From Alkalinema sp. FACHB-956 (lineage in GTDB: Bacteria > Cyanobacteriota > Cyanobacteriia > Leptolyngbyales > Leptolyngbyaceae): DNA of 64,000 nucleotides. The position numbers and the translations under genes are program-made. This document shows positions 43,770-53,584 of the stretch, piece by piece (the first letter of the stretch is position 1; every line of letters begins with the position of its first letter). The DNA lies in assembly GCF_014697025.1 (NCBI RefSeq), contig NZ_JACJRC010000005.1, forward strand, positions 1 through 64,000, in the 5' to 3' direction. The notes under the pieces are model-generated. The model was not told the origin of the DNA. It saw only the letters and a list, made by a program, of their open reading frames with translations, and did not search any database.

Positions 43770-45002
43770 ATGACCCTCCCCTCTCCTGCTTCAGCGATCG
43801 CTTCAGAACCGTCAGAGCCCAGTCCATCCGTTGTCAACCCGATCGTTGTAGATCAGAATGCCCCGTCTCAGGATGCCCCGTTCATGCTAGATTCCCCTGC
43901 CTTGTCCCCCAGTCCGACCCAACCTTTGCTAGGGGCGTCTGCCCAGGACTTAACCGCTTGGGTGCAGGAGCAGCAACAGCCTGCTTACCGAGGGCGGCAG
44001 CTCCACCAATGGATTTATCAAAAGGGCATCCGATCGCTGAGTGAGGTTACTGTTTTTCCAAAATCCTGGCGGGAAGCGATGGCGGAATTTCCGATCGGAC
44101 GATCGCAGATTGTCCATCGGGCCGAGTCGCTGGATGGGACGGTGAAATTTCTGCTGCAATTGCAGGATGGGCAAATTATTGAAGCGGTGGGCATTCCAAC
44201 ATTCAAAGGCGTTCAACCTGGGGCTGCCCTTAAGCCCGGTTCGCAACCAATGCTCGATCGCCTGACGGTCTGCGTCTCTTCCCAAGTGGGCTGTCCCATG
44301 GCCTGTGACTTTTGTGCGACGGGGAAGGGCGGCTTCAAGCGCAATCTAGAACGCCACGAAATTGTGGATCAAATTCTGACGGTGCAGGAAGCGGTGGGCC
44401 ATCGCGTCAGTAATGTGGTGTTCATGGGCATGGGCGAGCCGCTGCTGAATGTTGAGAATGTCGTAGGAGCTGTGCGATCGATCAATCAAGACATCGGTAT
44501 TGGTCAACGGTTCATCACCATTTCTACGGTGGGCATTCCGGGGCATATTCGCCGCTTGGCCGAGCGTCAACTTCAGGCCACTCTGGCTGTGAGTCTCCAT
44601 GCCTCCAATCAAGCAGTACGGGAACAACTGATTCCCAGTGCCCGCCAGTACCCGTTGGAAGCGTTGCTTGAAGAATGCCGGGATTATGTCAATTTGACGG
44701 GGCGGCGCGTGACGTTTGAATATATCGTGCTAGCGGGTGTCAACGACCAGACCGAGCACGCGATCGAATTGGCCCACCATCTGCGGGGCTTCCAAACCCA
44801 TGTCAATTTGATTCCCTACAATCCCATTTCAGAAGTCGATTATCAGCGGCCTTCGGAAAAACAACTGCGCCAATTTAGCCAAGCTCTGCGCGATCGCCAT
44901 ATTGCTGTTAGTATTCGACGATCGCGCGGCTTAGAAGCGGATGCAGCCTGTGGACAACTCCGCGCCAACCAACTGCAACGTTGGGCTAAGAGTGCATCCT
45001 AG
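43770..45002 (+). CDS. rlmN: 23S rRNA (A2503-C2)/tRNA (A37) methyltransferase RlmN
   Basis: 410 residues. The first 50 residues form a Ser/Pro-rich extension. Core motifs are [35 protein letters not shown] (radical-SAM cysteines, about 170-190), [26 protein letters not shown] and [13 protein letters not shown] (catalytic Cys). It makes 2-methyladenosine in rRNA and tRNA. The start could be internal, because the N-terminal extension is low complexity. Confidence 0.95.
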   Translation: MTLPSPASAIASEPSEPSPSVVNPIVVDQNAPSQDAPFMLDSPALSPSPTQPLLGASAQDLTAWVQEQQQPAYRGRQLHQWIYQKGIRSLSEVTVFPKSWREAMAEFPIGRSQIVHRAESLDGTVKFLLQLQDGQIIEAVGIPTFKGVQPGAALKPGSQPMLDRLTVCVSSQVGCPMACDFCATGKGGFKRNLERHEIVDQILTVQEAVGHRVSNVVFMGMGEPLLNVENVVGAVRSINQDIGIGQRFITISTVGIPGHIRRLAERQLQATLAVSLHASNQAVREQLIPSARQYPLEALLEECRDYVNLTGRRVTFEYIVLAGVNDQTEHAIELAHHLRGFQTHVNLIPYNPISEVDYQRPSEKQLRQFSQALRDRHIAVSIRRSRGLEADAACGQLRANQLQRWAKSAS

Positions 45003-45025
45003 GTGTCCCTAGGACTCACCCCTCA

Positions 45026-45256
45026 TTACCGAGCGGGAACGGTTCGATCGGGCAAAGGGGCTAAAACCTGGGGAGATAGAGCTTGCATGGAGATGCCAGG
45101 CGCATAGGCTTCGATCACCTTACCCGTTGTGCGACAGGTAATTAACAAGTAATCACAGGCAGAACATTGGGTACGAATGAGTTTGCCATCGGCAGTGAGC
45201 AGGCGTTCCGCTGAATGTCCACAATTTGGGCAAGGCATGGAATAGGTAAGTGGCAT
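45026..45256 (-). CDS. small zinc-ribbon protein
   Basis: 76 residues. Two pairs of cysteines, CPNC (about 9-12) and CSAC (about 32-35), form a zinc ribbon, with RLLTADGKLIRTQ between them; two further cysteine/tyrosine contacts follow (YLLITCRTTGKVIEAY). Similar small cyanobacterial proteins are often mislabelled as PriA helicase fragments; there is no helicase sequence here. The function is unknown. Confidence 0.8.
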   Translation of the reverse strand: MPLTYSMPCPNCGHSAERLLTADGKLIRTQCSACDYLLITCRTTGKVIEAYAPGISMQALSPQVLAPLPDRTVPAR

Positions 45257-46182
45257 GGGGTTCTCTCAAAAAAATTTTGGTGTCAACGGATGTGCTAAAC
45301 GAGCATAGGAAACGAGTGGGCAAGGCCGATCAGCGATCGCTCTCACCCATCATTCCCATAAATCGGATCAATCAGAATTCATTGTGGGCATCCAGTCAAT
45401 TGACCGAAGGGAACCCTAGGGCCTTCCTATCGAGATAAGACGGCCCCTCGCCTGATTGATCACTCATCAAAAACATGTCTGTAATGGATTCATGTCAGCA
45501 GCCAGCGAGTGGAACAATAGATAAATCCCGAACAGAAAATAAATCTCTAAAGGACGAAGGCTGAGATTCCTAAAAAAGGACCTGTGGGAACCATCATCCG
45601 TGAATCCAGTGGACTTCTATACATTCGCAACTCTAGACCTAACCATGAAATAGACTTAACCCATTGAATGAAGCAATTCCATGATCAGTTTGTATGGCAT
45701 TTGGCCGGGATGGGAGTTGGGTAGACCCACGATCGCAACAGGTACAAAAACCAGCCTAACAGTCTATAGGAAACCTAATAGTCTACAGGAATCTGTCAGA
45801 GTCTGCTGAACCCAAGCGCCCCGAAGGCAACCTCATGGATGAATCAATCAGAAAATCTCAGAAAATCAATGTGTGCTTCAGCAATATGCGTACTCTAACA
45901 AGATATGTGCTCTAACAAGATGTGTGCTTTAGCAATATGTAGGCTTCAACGATACTGAGCGCTTCAACAGCACTGAGTGAAACTTCATATTCTGAAAAGA
46001 GTATTGCAGAATACATAAGGTAACCCTAGTCAAATCACTGATCCCCGTTAGCACTTCTCTATTATTAGAGGACTCCGAATCGATCGCTCCGAAAGTTTAT
46101 GGATTCTTTGGTTTTACGTTAACCACTGGGATCACTGCCTGGACTAATGATCCCCATTGCTTTCTCTCTATTGGTGATGCGG
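45257..46182. other. long spacer without a gene
   Basis: About 925 bases. At about 45870-45980 a loose repeat of the TGTGCTCTAACAAGATA type occurs 4-5 times. One frame near 45570-45670 stays open for about 35 codons but has no start codon. No tRNA, terminator or mobile element is recognised. Confidence 0.5.
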
Positions 46183-47049
46183 TTAGGGTTTGACAGGAAC
46201 CTTGGGAAGCGCTGAAGGGGCTGGCGCTGAATTCTGGGAAACTGGGCTACTGCTGGGACTTGGGGTTGGGGCACCAGTGGGGGAACCCATCGGTGCCGAG
46301 GGGCTGGGGGGCGCAGCAGTAGGAGCAGGGCTGGGGGTGATGGCCAGTTTGCAGGTGGCCAGATCGGGGGGCTGGGTGACCACATTCACCGTCTTATAGG
46401 CTGGAACTTTCACCAATTGGCTGACTACTAATTTGGCGCGCTCGTTGGCCTGCTTCAAAATGCCTTGCTCACAGGCCGCTGTCGTAATTTTCTCTAGGGC
46501 TCGCTGTTGGGCCAAGGTTTGCAGTTGGGGGGCAACATCGGGCCCCAGTCCCAGGGAACCCCGGTTGTAGTCATACACGCTCGATCGGCTGACATCAATC
46601 TTGCTATCCAACCGTTGGGCTGGGGGGAGTCGCAGGGTTAACGTCTCGCCATCCGCTTGAATATCCCCAGCTTTGAGCTTGCTCAGGTCTACCCCCGCCC
46701 GCACTTCTCCAGCGGCAATGTAGAGCAGCTTGGTGGTTCCAATCACAACTCCCCCGACCGTGGCATCCTGCTGGGTGGGCACCACCGCTTCCATGGAAAA
46801 AATTGCAGTCGTTAACTCGCTAGCATCTTGAACTTGCTTAATGACGATCGATCGGACATCGACCTGAGGGGCAGGCTGAGGATCCGTGGCCCAACTCGTG
46901 AGCTTACGCCAAAAACTATCCCCCGATTTCCAGAGACTGAAGAGGATAAACACCCCTAGTAAGAAAGACCCACTGGAGAGCAACAGCGCGATGCTTTTCA
47001 ACAACGAAGCTGGATTTGCAGGTTTTCTAGGAGATTTAGATAGGCGCAT
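46183..47049 (-). CDS. DUF4230 domain-containing membrane-anchored protein
   Basis: 288 residues. One N-terminal helix (IALLLSSGSFLLGVFILFSLW, about 19-39) anchors it. The DUF4230 core spans about 65-235 (IVIKQVQDASELTTAIFSMEAVVPTQQDA, then LLYIAAGEVRAGVDLSKL, then TLRLPPAQ). The last 55 residues are a Pro/Ser/Ala-rich disordered tail. The function of DUF4230 is unknown. The large domain is probably periplasmic. Confidence 0.9.
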   Translation of the reverse strand: MRLSKSPRKPANPASLLKSIALLLSSGSFLLGVFILFSLWKSGDSFWRKLTSWATDPQPAPQVDVRSIVIKQVQDASELTTAIFSMEAVVPTQQDATVGGVVIGTTKLLYIAAGEVRAGVDLSKLKAGDIQADGETLTLRLPPAQRLDSKIDVSRSSVYDYNRGSLGLGPDVAPQLQTLAQQRALEKITTAACEQGILKQANERAKLVVSQLVKVPAYKTVNVVTQPPDLATCKLAITPSPAPTAAPPSPSAPMGSPTGAPTPSPSSSPVSQNSAPAPSALPKVPVKP

Positions 47050-47163
47050 GGTTTTGCTGGAACGGCGGTTCTACGGCATTGTACTGGGTTAACCGTCTTT
47101 TGGCTGGACGATTTTATTGAGTTCATTGATCGAAGATCGAAATTCGATCGAGCAAGTAGACAA

Positions 47164-48126
47164 CTAACCCTTAGAAATCCTTGACAGACTCCAACTGGGA
47201 TAAGTTTCCTGAATCTGCTGCCAATGGGTTAAACGATCGTGCTCCTTGCCATCGGGCGTCATGATCACGACCTGGGGAATCCCCCAGCGTCCATCGGGGC
47301 GGCGAATGCGTTGAGTTATAGCAAGTAATCGCCCATCCGCAGACCAAGCAGGGGCTGCACAATCACTCCCTGGATCGGTAAGACGCAGCAGCTGACGCGT
47401 GTCTTGATTAAGTAGATAAATACTATTTACCCCGTTAGCATTATCCCGATCGGACGTGAATGCCAACCAACGCCCATCCGGTGACCAAGCCGGCGAAGTA
47501 TCCACTGCGGGATGGTTGGTCAACCGAATGGGTTGAGCCACCCCCAAGGGAAGACTCCCTTGGATCGGGAGGTTATAGATTTCATAGTTGCCATCCCGAT
47601 CGCTCACAAAGGTAATAAAACGCCCATCCGGTGACCAACTCGGCGCAACTTCCAAGCCCTCGGTACGGGTGAGATAGTAGGACTGACGAGTGGTGATATC
47701 GACGACATACAGGTCATGGCTGCCCGCTTGGTTGGACATATAGGCGATCGATCGACTATCCGGCGACCAAGTGGGAAAGAGCTTTAAGCCACCACCATGG
47801 GTCAGTTGGGTCAAATTTGCGCCATTGGCATCCATCAGATACAGATTCACTTGGTTATCGTGTTCGGCAATGAATGCAATCCAACGGCCATCGGGTGACC
47901 AAGCAGGATCCATATTTGCTGTCAAGCCTTGAGCAGGGAGCGCACGAGTCAGCCACCGTTCTTCTAGGCGATCTAAACTCATCGTGACGATTTGGCTATT
48001 TTGTTGCGATTGCGCGGCGGTAAACACCAAGCGATCGCGCCGCAGCGATCGTCCACTTGCAGTCAGTCCTAGCATTAGCCCGCAAAAGAGATAGCACAAC
48101 AATCGAGCTAGGGAAGCAAGACCCAT
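47164..48126 (-). CDS. TolB-like WD40/PD40 beta-propeller protein
   Basis: 320 residues. The signal peptide is at about 1-25 (LLCYLFCGLMLGLTASG). Six PD40-type repeats of the pattern PAWSPDGRWIAFxSDRDGNxxIYxxD follow at about 40-residue spacing from residue 70 on. It resembles the C-terminal propeller of TolB and is probably periplasmic and protein-binding. No tol-pal genes are adjacent, so a true TolB role is not shown. Confidence 0.88.
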   Translation of the reverse strand: MGLASLARLLCYLFCGLMLGLTASGRSLRRDRLVFTAAQSQQNSQIVTMSLDRLEERWLTRALPAQGLTANMDPAWSPDGRWIAFIAEHDNQVNLYLMDANGANLTQLTHGGGLKLFPTWSPDSRSIAYMSNQAGSHDLYVVDITTRQSYYLTRTEGLEVAPSWSPDGRFITFVSDRDGNYEIYNLPIQGSLPLGVAQPIRLTNHPAVDTSPAWSPDGRWLAFTSDRDNANGVNSIYLLNQDTRQLLRLTDPGSDCAAPAWSADGRLLAITQRIRRPDGRWGIPQVVIMTPDGKEHDRLTHWQQIQETYPSWSLSRISKG

Positions 48127-48298
48127 AGGAAAATTCTCACTGTCAAGGGGTTTGGGCGACTTTCAATTTAGGGCAGAATAGAGCAAGAATATAAAAGAAA
48201 GTAGGGGTTTGATCGAGAGTTGTACGATCTTAAGTATGGCTCGTTTGAGAGACACCTCAATTTGTTGTAATGACGATAACCTTTTCTTGAAGTCAGCT

Positions 48299-48637
48299 AT
48301 GACAGAACAGCGAAACAGTTGGCAATTGCAGCAAATATCAGCGACTGCGGGAGGCTCCGTTGCGACGCCGGAAGCATCTAGCCAAACGGTGCGCAAGCCT
48401 TATCCCAACTACAAAGTGATCGTTCTTAATGACGACTTCAATACTTTTGAACATGTAGTCAATTGCCTAGTGCGATACATTCCTGGAATGGTGAGCGATC
48501 GGGCTTGGAATTTGGCTGACCAGATTCACCATGAAGGTCTAGCCACCGTTTGGACTGGCCCATTAGAACAAGCTGAGTTATATCACATGCAACTCACCCT
48601 AGAGGGCCTCACCATGGCTCCTTTAGAAACTGCCTAA
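48299..48637 (+). CDS. clpS: ATP-dependent Clp protease adaptor ClpS
   Basis: 112 residues from ATG 48299; an upstream in-frame ATG adds 30 residues with no family likeness. The core is YKVIVLNDDFNTFEHVVNCLVRYIPGM (about 46-72), with the substrate-binding Asn-Asp-Asp motif, and HHEGLATVWTGPLEQAELYHMQLT. It delivers N-degron substrates to ClpC/ClpA. The DUF2103 gene follows 47 bases downstream. Confidence 0.95.
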   Translation: MTEQRNSWQLQQISATAGGSVATPEASSQTVRKPYPNYKVIVLNDDFNTFEHVVNCLVRYIPGMVSDRAWNLADQIHHEGLATVWTGPLEQAELYHMQLTLEGLTMAPLETA

Positions 48638-48684
48638 AATTCCTTTGATTTAAAAACTTGCCTTCAGATAAGGAGCTTTGCCCC

Positions 48685-48975
48685 ATGACCCAAGCCAATG
48701 CTCGGCTAGTCCTGAACCATTCCACACACATTCCGGGGCTGATTCCTATTCTCGAAAAACTCTCCCAAGAAACCGGGATTCAAAGCATTACACCGGGGGC
48801 GATTTGTCCTGTACGGGCCCACATGCCCCAGCTACGCCTACGGGTCTCTGTACCGATTCGGGGCGGGTATAAGCTGATTGCCCGTGCGGGGAAAATTGCC
48901 CAGGAAGTCTTTGTCTTGACCACCCTGGGGCAAAACGATTTAGAGGCCGCGATCGCTAAATTGTTGCAACGTTAG
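48685..48975 (+). CDS. DUF2103 family protein
   Basis: 96 residues from ATG 48685, supported by AAGGAGC upstream. Conserved-looking pieces are LVLNHSTHIPGLIPILEKLS, GAICPVRAH and LRLRVSVPIRGGYKLIARAGKIAQEVFVLTTL. DUF2103 is described as a predicted metal-binding family, and the His and Cys here would fit. Together with clpS it forms a two-gene operon I have the impression recurs in cyanobacteria, which suggests a shared protein-turnover context. Confidence 0.9.
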   Translation: MTQANARLVLNHSTHIPGLIPILEKLSQETGIQSITPGAICPVRAHMPQLRLRVSVPIRGGYKLIARAGKIAQEVFVLTTLGQNDLEAAIAKLLQR

Positions 48976-49384
48976 GGGCTACGCTAGGTCACATGATTCG
49001 TCAGTGAGCCTTCTGATTGGAGCCTCGATCGGGACATCAAGTTGTCATCAAGCATTATTGTCATCCCATATTGGGTATAGGTGGTTCCTCAGGCAAGCCT
49101 GTGCCCAATTTTCTGTCAATTTTCTGTGCTGTATGGTTTCGTGCTTCCAATTTAGTGATGCAATCCAGCCAAGCCATTCAATGGAGCAAAAAAAAGAGAA
49201 TGTCTGAGCATTCTCCTAAATAGTCCTTGAGATTTAAGTTCTGTAGATGCAAAGCTAACGCAATCCAGCACAACGTCAGATCAATTACAAGGGACTGCAA
49301 CCATCAGACGCCAGGAACAAGCAAAGCATTATTGAGGATCATCGTTGAACGGCGCTAACAGATTGGGCTACCAAGATTCAGACA
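48976..49384. other. spacer between convergent genes
   Basis: About 410 bases without a gene. It holds one strong terminator on the minus strand at 49188-49215. CAATTTTCTGT occurs as a tandem pair near 49107-49130. Confidence 0.5.
49188..49215 (-). terminator. intrinsic terminator, minus strand
   Basis: GAGAATG (49196-49202) pairs with CATTCTC (49209-49215) over a 6-nt loop. On the minus strand eight T follow directly (49188-49195). It ends the transcript of the small membrane gene at 49385. Confidence 0.85.
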
Positions 49385-49702
49385 CTATTCCACCTGCTCC
49401 TTGATCGCCATTTGATTTAAGGGCAAACTTAAGGCACAGGAGAAGGTCAGCATTCCCGAAACCACTGCGGTAAACTTTAAACTGAGTAAAACGATCGACC
49501 AGTCTGGATTTATCCAGTTTTGCAACGCTGCTGCCAGACAATGCACAATCCAATAGGCAAAGCTCATGGCAAAGAGCATCCATTGGGTTTCATCTAAATC
49601 TTCTTGACGAATCGTTGGATGGTTATACAGACAAAATAAACCTAAAACGCTAGCAAAAAAAGAAATTAACAGAATAGATTGATACCAAACGGGATGGGCC
49701 AT
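49385..49702 (-). CDS. small membrane protein, unknown function
   Basis: 105 residues with three hydrophobic segments (SILLISFFASVLGLFCLY, WMLFAMSFAYWIVHCLAAAL, LLSLKFTAVVSGMLTFSCALSL). Loops are short, with HPTIRQEDLDETQ between helices 1 and 2. No family is recognised. The gene has its own downstream terminator. Confidence 0.65.
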   Translation of the reverse strand: MAHPVWYQSILLISFFASVLGLFCLYNHPTIRQEDLDETQWMLFAMSFAYWIVHCLAAALQNWINPDWSIVLLSLKFTAVVSGMLTFSCALSLPLNQMAIKEQVE

Positions 49703-49921
49703 AGCGACTGTCTATTTGGTCTATTACAAGAAGAGTTGTGAAAGTCGTCGATCGAAAATACGGGGCAACTGTTTGGGGCAATTAAAACTGTTTGAGGCAA
49801 TTAAATTTGTAAAAAGTAGTCTAGGGGATGGTTCGCAGAAATCGCGCAAAACCTTACAAAGAGATATATTTCAGGGCTTTTTGTAACAAATCTCAAAACT
49901 ATTTTTAGACTGCTTGCTTCT

Positions 49922-50839
49922 ATGGATCTACCGCTGATTTACCACCCTGACTACGTTGTGCCGTTACCCGCAGGGCATCGTTTCCCAATGGCTAAATTTA
50001 AAAATCTTTACGACTGCCTATTGCGGGATGGGGTGGCCACGATCGAGCAATTCCATAGACCCGATCGCCCTCCCAATGCCTGGATTGAAGCGATCCATAC
50101 TCCCAGCTATGTTAACGCCTACTGCACAGGAACCCTGGATGCCAAAGCCCAACGGCGCATTGGACTGCCCTGGAGTCCGGCTCTGGTGAATCGCACCTGC
50201 ACGGCGGTCGGCGGCACCCTCTTAACGGCCCAACTTGCCCTGAAAACGGGTTTGGCCTGTAATACGGCGGGCGGCACCCACCACGCATTTCCCGATTACG
50301 GCTCCGGCTTTTGCATTTTTAATGACTTGGCGATCGCGGCTCGCCATCTCCAGCGGAGCGGCGACGTTCACAAAGTCCTGATTGTGGATTTAGATGTGCA
50401 CCAAGGGGATGGCACTGCCTTTATTTTCCAAGATGACGACAGCGTCTTTACCTTTTCCATGCACTGTGAAACCAACTTTCCGGGCACCAAGCAGCAAAGT
50501 GATTTGGACGTACCGCTCCGGGAAGGCATGGAAGATGAGGAATACTTACAAACCCTCGATCGCTACCTACCCGACCTCCTTACCCAGATCAAACCTGACC
50601 TAGTTTTATATGACGCTGGCACCGATCCCCACCTAGACGATCGGCTGGGAAAGCTATGTTTGACCGACACTGGCCTTTATCGCCGGGAAATGCAAGTCCT
50701 GAGCACCTGTTTATCCCTAGGCTATCCCGTCGCCTGCGTCATCGGCGGCGGCTACAGCGAGAACATGGATGCTCTGGTATACCGCCATTCGTTGCTGCAT
50801 CGCGCCGCAAGCAACGTCTATCGTCAGTACCGCCTATAG
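49922..50839 (+). CDS. histone deacetylase family protein (class II-like/acetylpolyamine amidohydrolase fold)
   Basis: 305 residues. The catalytic motifs are complete: GGTHHAFPDYGSGFCIFNDLAIAA (about 116-139, His-His dyad), VDLDVHQGDGTAFIF (about 158-172, zinc Asp and His), YDAGTDPHLDDRLGKL (about 223-238, zinc Asp) and GGGYSENMDALVYRH (catalytic Tyr). It removes acetyl groups from lysine or polyamines; the substrate is unknown. A 19-bp tandem repeat begins right after the stop. Confidence 0.95.
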   Translation: MDLPLIYHPDYVVPLPAGHRFPMAKFKNLYDCLLRDGVATIEQFHRPDRPPNAWIEAIHTPSYVNAYCTGTLDAKAQRRIGLPWSPALVNRTCTAVGGTLLTAQLALKTGLACNTAGGTHHAFPDYGSGFCIFNDLAIAARHLQRSGDVHKVLIVDLDVHQGDGTAFIFQDDDSVFTFSMHCETNFPGTKQQSDLDVPLREGMEDEEYLQTLDRYLPDLLTQIKPDLVLYDAGTDPHLDDRLGKLCLTDTGLYRREMQVLSTCLSLGYPVACVIGGGYSENMDALVYRHSLLHRAASNVYRQYRL

Positions 50840-50840
50840 T

Positions 50841-50897
50841 GAATTGGATAGAAATTGGCGATTTAGATAGAAATTCGTGATCTGGATAGAAATTGAT
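50841..50897. repeat. 19-bp tandem repeat after the HDAC-family stop
   Basis: Three units with the core GGATAGAAATT lie at 50841-50859, 50860-50878 and 50879-50897. The tract begins one base after the stop codon. Confidence 0.9.
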
Positions 50898-51000
50898 AAT
50901 AAAAATTAACCCTAGCTTGCCTGCCCCCTGCCCCTGCCTCTGGATACTGCCCTGGAGTCACGAATGCTATTGAGCTAACGCTCGTTGAACCTTGTTGAAC

Positions 51001-51723
51001 TTAGTTAATGCTCGTTTCCACGGCAGGACTAGTCGTCGGCGATTCAAACTTATAGCCCACCCCTCGTACCGTTTGAATCAAGGCCGGTTGACTGGTATCG
51101 AGCTCGATTTTTTTGCGGATCTGGCCAATGTGAACATCCACGACCCGTTGATCCCCGACATATTCGTAATCCCAGACCTGTTGAATCAGATCCGATCGCC
51201 GCCAGACTTTACCGGGATGACTGGCCAAGAAATGCAGTAGATCAAATTCCAGCGCGGTTAAAGCAATGAGATCGTCATTAATTTTGACTTCTCGGCGCAC
51301 TGGATCGATCACCAAGCTATTGAAGATCAAACACTGCTGTTCCGCCGTTGTGACGATGCGTTGTCGCTTGAGAATAGCACCAACCCTAGCCCCCAGTTCA
51401 CCCAGGCTGAAGGGCTTAGTAATGTAGTCATCTGCCCCTTGGCTAAAGGCCCGAATCTTATCAGCTTCATCCGTGCGACTAGTCAACATCAGCACAAACA
51501 CGCCCGTCCGACTTTGCATCTCCTGGCAAAGACTGTATCCATTGGCATCGGGCAAATTGACATCCAGAATGACTAAATCTGGATTAAAACTTTCAAACAT
51601 TGCTAGAGCACTCTTGCCGTCCTCAGCGGACTCCACCTGAAAGTCTTGTTTGCTAAGAAAACGGTGAATAAGATTGCGAACAGCCGATTCGTCATCAACT
51701 ACCAGAATTTTGGCTTGAGCCAT
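51001..51723 (-). CDS. OmpR-family response regulator
   Basis: 240 residues from ATG 51723, which has AAGG 8 bases upstream; ATG 51729 is also possible. The receiver domain is at about 1-115 (VVDDES; phospho-acceptor Asp in LVILDVNLPDANG; TSRTDEADKIRAFSQGADDYITKPFSLGELGARV). The winged-helix DNA-binding domain is at about 135-235 (LTALEFDLLHFLASHPGKVWRRSDLIQQVWDYEYVGDQRVVDVHIGQIRKKIE). No kinase gene is adjacent. The cyanobacterial orthologue group (for example NblR, ManR or RpaB) was not decided. Confidence 0.94.
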   Translation of the reverse strand: MAQAKILVVDDESAVRNLIHRFLSKQDFQVESAEDGKSALAMFESFNPDLVILDVNLPDANGYSLCQEMQSRTGVFVLMLTSRTDEADKIRAFSQGADDYITKPFSLGELGARVGAILKRQRIVTTAEQQCLIFNSLVIDPVRREVKINDDLIALTALEFDLLHFLASHPGKVWRRSDLIQQVWDYEYVGDQRVVDVHIGQIRKKIELDTSQPALIQTVRGVGYKFESPTTSPAVETSIN

Positions 51724-52233
51724 GGCCATAACCTTGCATTTCAAGGACACAACGTGCAATAGAAGCACTCCCTACCTAGGGTAGATTGGGGCTTTCCCAT
51801 AACCTCCCTCAAATCCTTAGTCCAGTGAGTGACTGAGATCACAGGACGCGATCGCGATTAGCACAAAGAATTCTTCATAAATATCCGCATTATATAAATT
51901 TATTATCAGAACTAGTATGCCCTACCTTGTCAATAAGATATCAATGTGCAGAAAGAGAGACACTAATTTAGCGAGTCAGGGGTGCAGCGAGTTGCTAATG
52001 CATCACAATAGCCTATAGTCATCGTCAATCCCCATAATCAACGCATAATTAGCTCATAGTCATCATCCTAGTCATAATCCTACACAGTCACCATTTTTAA
52101 AGTTTGCCTTGAGAGAGATACTAGAAGTTGCTCATACATCACATTATTTTATACTCTCTGAAGTTTTGTCTGAGGAGTTGTGGAGGAAGGTGACCCTGAG
52201 CTACCCTGTAACTTAACTGTGGAGTAGCGGCTA
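51724..52233. other. divergent spacer
   Basis: About 510 bases between the regulator gene and the CPP1-like gene, A/T-rich in the middle. Loose repeats of the type CATAATC / CATAGTCATC occur at about 52010-52090. No gene is recognised. Confidence 0.5.
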
Positions 52234-52851
52234 ATGAGTGAGCAAAGTCCTTACGAAAAGTTGGGTGTGTCTGAAGGAGCGACTTTTGAAGAAATTCAGG
52301 CAACGCGAACTCGTTTGTTAGAGGAATATGCAGACGAACCCCAAAAGGTCGCTCAAGTCGAAGCAGCCTACGATGCTGTCTTGATGCAGCGTCTGAAGTT
52401 GCGCCAGGAAGGCAAAATTGCCGTCCCGGATGGTATTCGCTTTGCGGAGCAAGCATCCCCCTCGGTTCAGCAAAAAACAGCTTCGGTGGTCAAGGAATCG
52501 GGCCAATGGTTTCAATCCCTCCTAGGCCAAACCGATCGGTGGAGTTGGGCCTTGCCTGCGATCGTTTACTTGGCCCTCGGCACTTGGGTCGGCTTGATGC
52601 CCCAACCTCAAGGGGTACAACTGGCGATGATGGTGGCCACAGGAAGCGCTTTATATTTTTTGTATCGCAAGGAAAAACGCATCGGGAGATCGGCCCTGTG
52701 GGGGTTTGGCGGGCTGATTGGTGGATTTGTGTTGGGGACAGTAGCCTACACCCTGCTCAAGGCCGTGATTCCCGGTCTCCCTAGCGATACGATCGTGATT
52801 AGCTGGACGACTTTCCTCGTGCTCTGGGGCATTGCGAGTTTCTTGAAGTAG
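52234..52851 (+). CDS. CPP1-like (DnaJ-like) membrane protein
   Basis: 205 residues. The N-terminus resembles a J-domain without the HPD motif (SPYEKLGVSEGATFEEIQATRTRLLEEYADEPQKVAQVEAAYDAVLMQRL). The C-terminal half has three or four membrane helices (WALPAIVYLALGTWVGLM, GGLIGGFVLGTVAYTLL, TTFLVLWGIASFL). CPP1 in plant plastids is a chaperone-like protein that stabilises protochlorophyllide oxidoreductase; cyanobacterial members are likely thylakoid or inner-membrane chaperones. Confidence 0.92.
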   Translation: MSEQSPYEKLGVSEGATFEEIQATRTRLLEEYADEPQKVAQVEAAYDAVLMQRLKLRQEGKIAVPDGIRFAEQASPSVQQKTASVVKESGQWFQSLLGQTDRWSWALPAIVYLALGTWVGLMPQPQGVQLAMMVATGSALYFLYRKEKRIGRSALWGFGGLIGGFVLGTVAYTLLKAVIPGLPSDTIVISWTTFLVLWGIASFLK

Positions 52852-52921
52852 CCAGGGTTAGTTCTTGATTTTTTCCCTGCACGGTTTAACCCTTTGAGCT
52901 AGCTGAACTTTCTGAGCTAGC

Positions 52922-53338
52922 CTACCCCTCGATCGCGAGAGAAACACGATCGCCACCAACTTGTCGGAGTTGGCCCAAGATTTGCACCACTTTTTCGTAG
53001 GGCAAAGCACGATCGGCTTTTAGTAGCACGACTCCCTGCGGATCCTGTTGTAAATAGGACACCACTTGAGGCCCCAGTTCGGGTAGAGTTGCGGGTACTT
53101 TACCCAAGTACAGTCGTCCTTGGGCGTCCAGGGTGACGATCATCGGTTGGGGCGTTTTTTCTTGAGCGGTTCCTGCCTGGGTACTGGGTAGATTTACCTT
53201 AACGGCGGCCCCTTTGCCTCGGGTTAAGGTCATGGAGACGATGATAAAAAACGTCAAAATCGTCATCACCACATCCATCATCGGAACCAGGTTGACCTCA
53301 GGCATTTGAGATTTTTGGGACTGGCTTTTAAATTTCAT
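52922..53338 (-). CDS. exbD: biopolymer transport protein ExbD
   Basis: 138 residues from ATG 53338; a longer frame reaches 53392 without family sequence. The N-terminal helix has the key Asp (VNLVPMMDVVMTILTFFIIVSM, about 15-36), and the periplasmic domain (about 45-138) contains VVLLKADRALPYEKVVQILGQLRQVG. ExbD and ExbB use the proton gradient to energise TonB or related partners. exbB lies upstream in the same direction. No tonB gene is visible in the window. Confidence 0.93.
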   Translation of the reverse strand: MKFKSQSQKSQMPEVNLVPMMDVVMTILTFFIIVSMTLTRGKGAAVKVNLPSTQAGTAQEKTPQPMIVTLDAQGRLYLGKVPATLPELGPQVVSYLQQDPQGVVLLKADRALPYEKVVQILGQLRQVGGDRVSLAIEG

Positions 53339-53339
53339 A

Positions 53340-53584
53340 GCGTTTTGCAGGACATCGCATTTTGCAGGAGATCGTGAAAAGGCACAGGACATTCAGGCAC
53401 AGGACATTGCAGAAAGGGCAGGGATGAACGAGGGGAGCCCAGGCACTGAGCAACCCCAATGGCTAGCCGCAGTCAAGGGCTCAATGAAGACTCAGTCAAG
53501 GGCTCAGTCAAGAGCTCAGTCAAGGGCTCAATCACTTGCCTAGTCATCAACGTGAGCTGAGATTCCCCCTGTTCGCCCACCACA
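53340..53584. repeat. exbB-exbD spacer with tandem repeats
   Basis: Two private tandem tracts lie here: GGCACAGGACATT-type units near 53375-53415, and four units of about 15-17 bp with the core CAGTCAAGGGCT at about 53470-53535. They separate two genes that are usually only a few bases apart. Confidence 0.8.

Noticed and set aside
45562-45669. About 35 open codons (EIPKKGPVGTIIRESSGLLY) that look protein-like.
   Set aside because: A stop codon lies just upstream and no start codon is available. It may be chance or a very old remnant.
47164-48126. Naming the propeller protein tolB.
   Set aside because: Only the PD40 propeller is present; the TolB N-terminal domain and tol-pal neighbours are missing.
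51001-51723. Pairing the OmpR-type regulator with the PAS kinase at 41695-42891.
   Set aside because: They are 8 kb apart with many unrelated genes between them, so no sequence evidence supports a pair.
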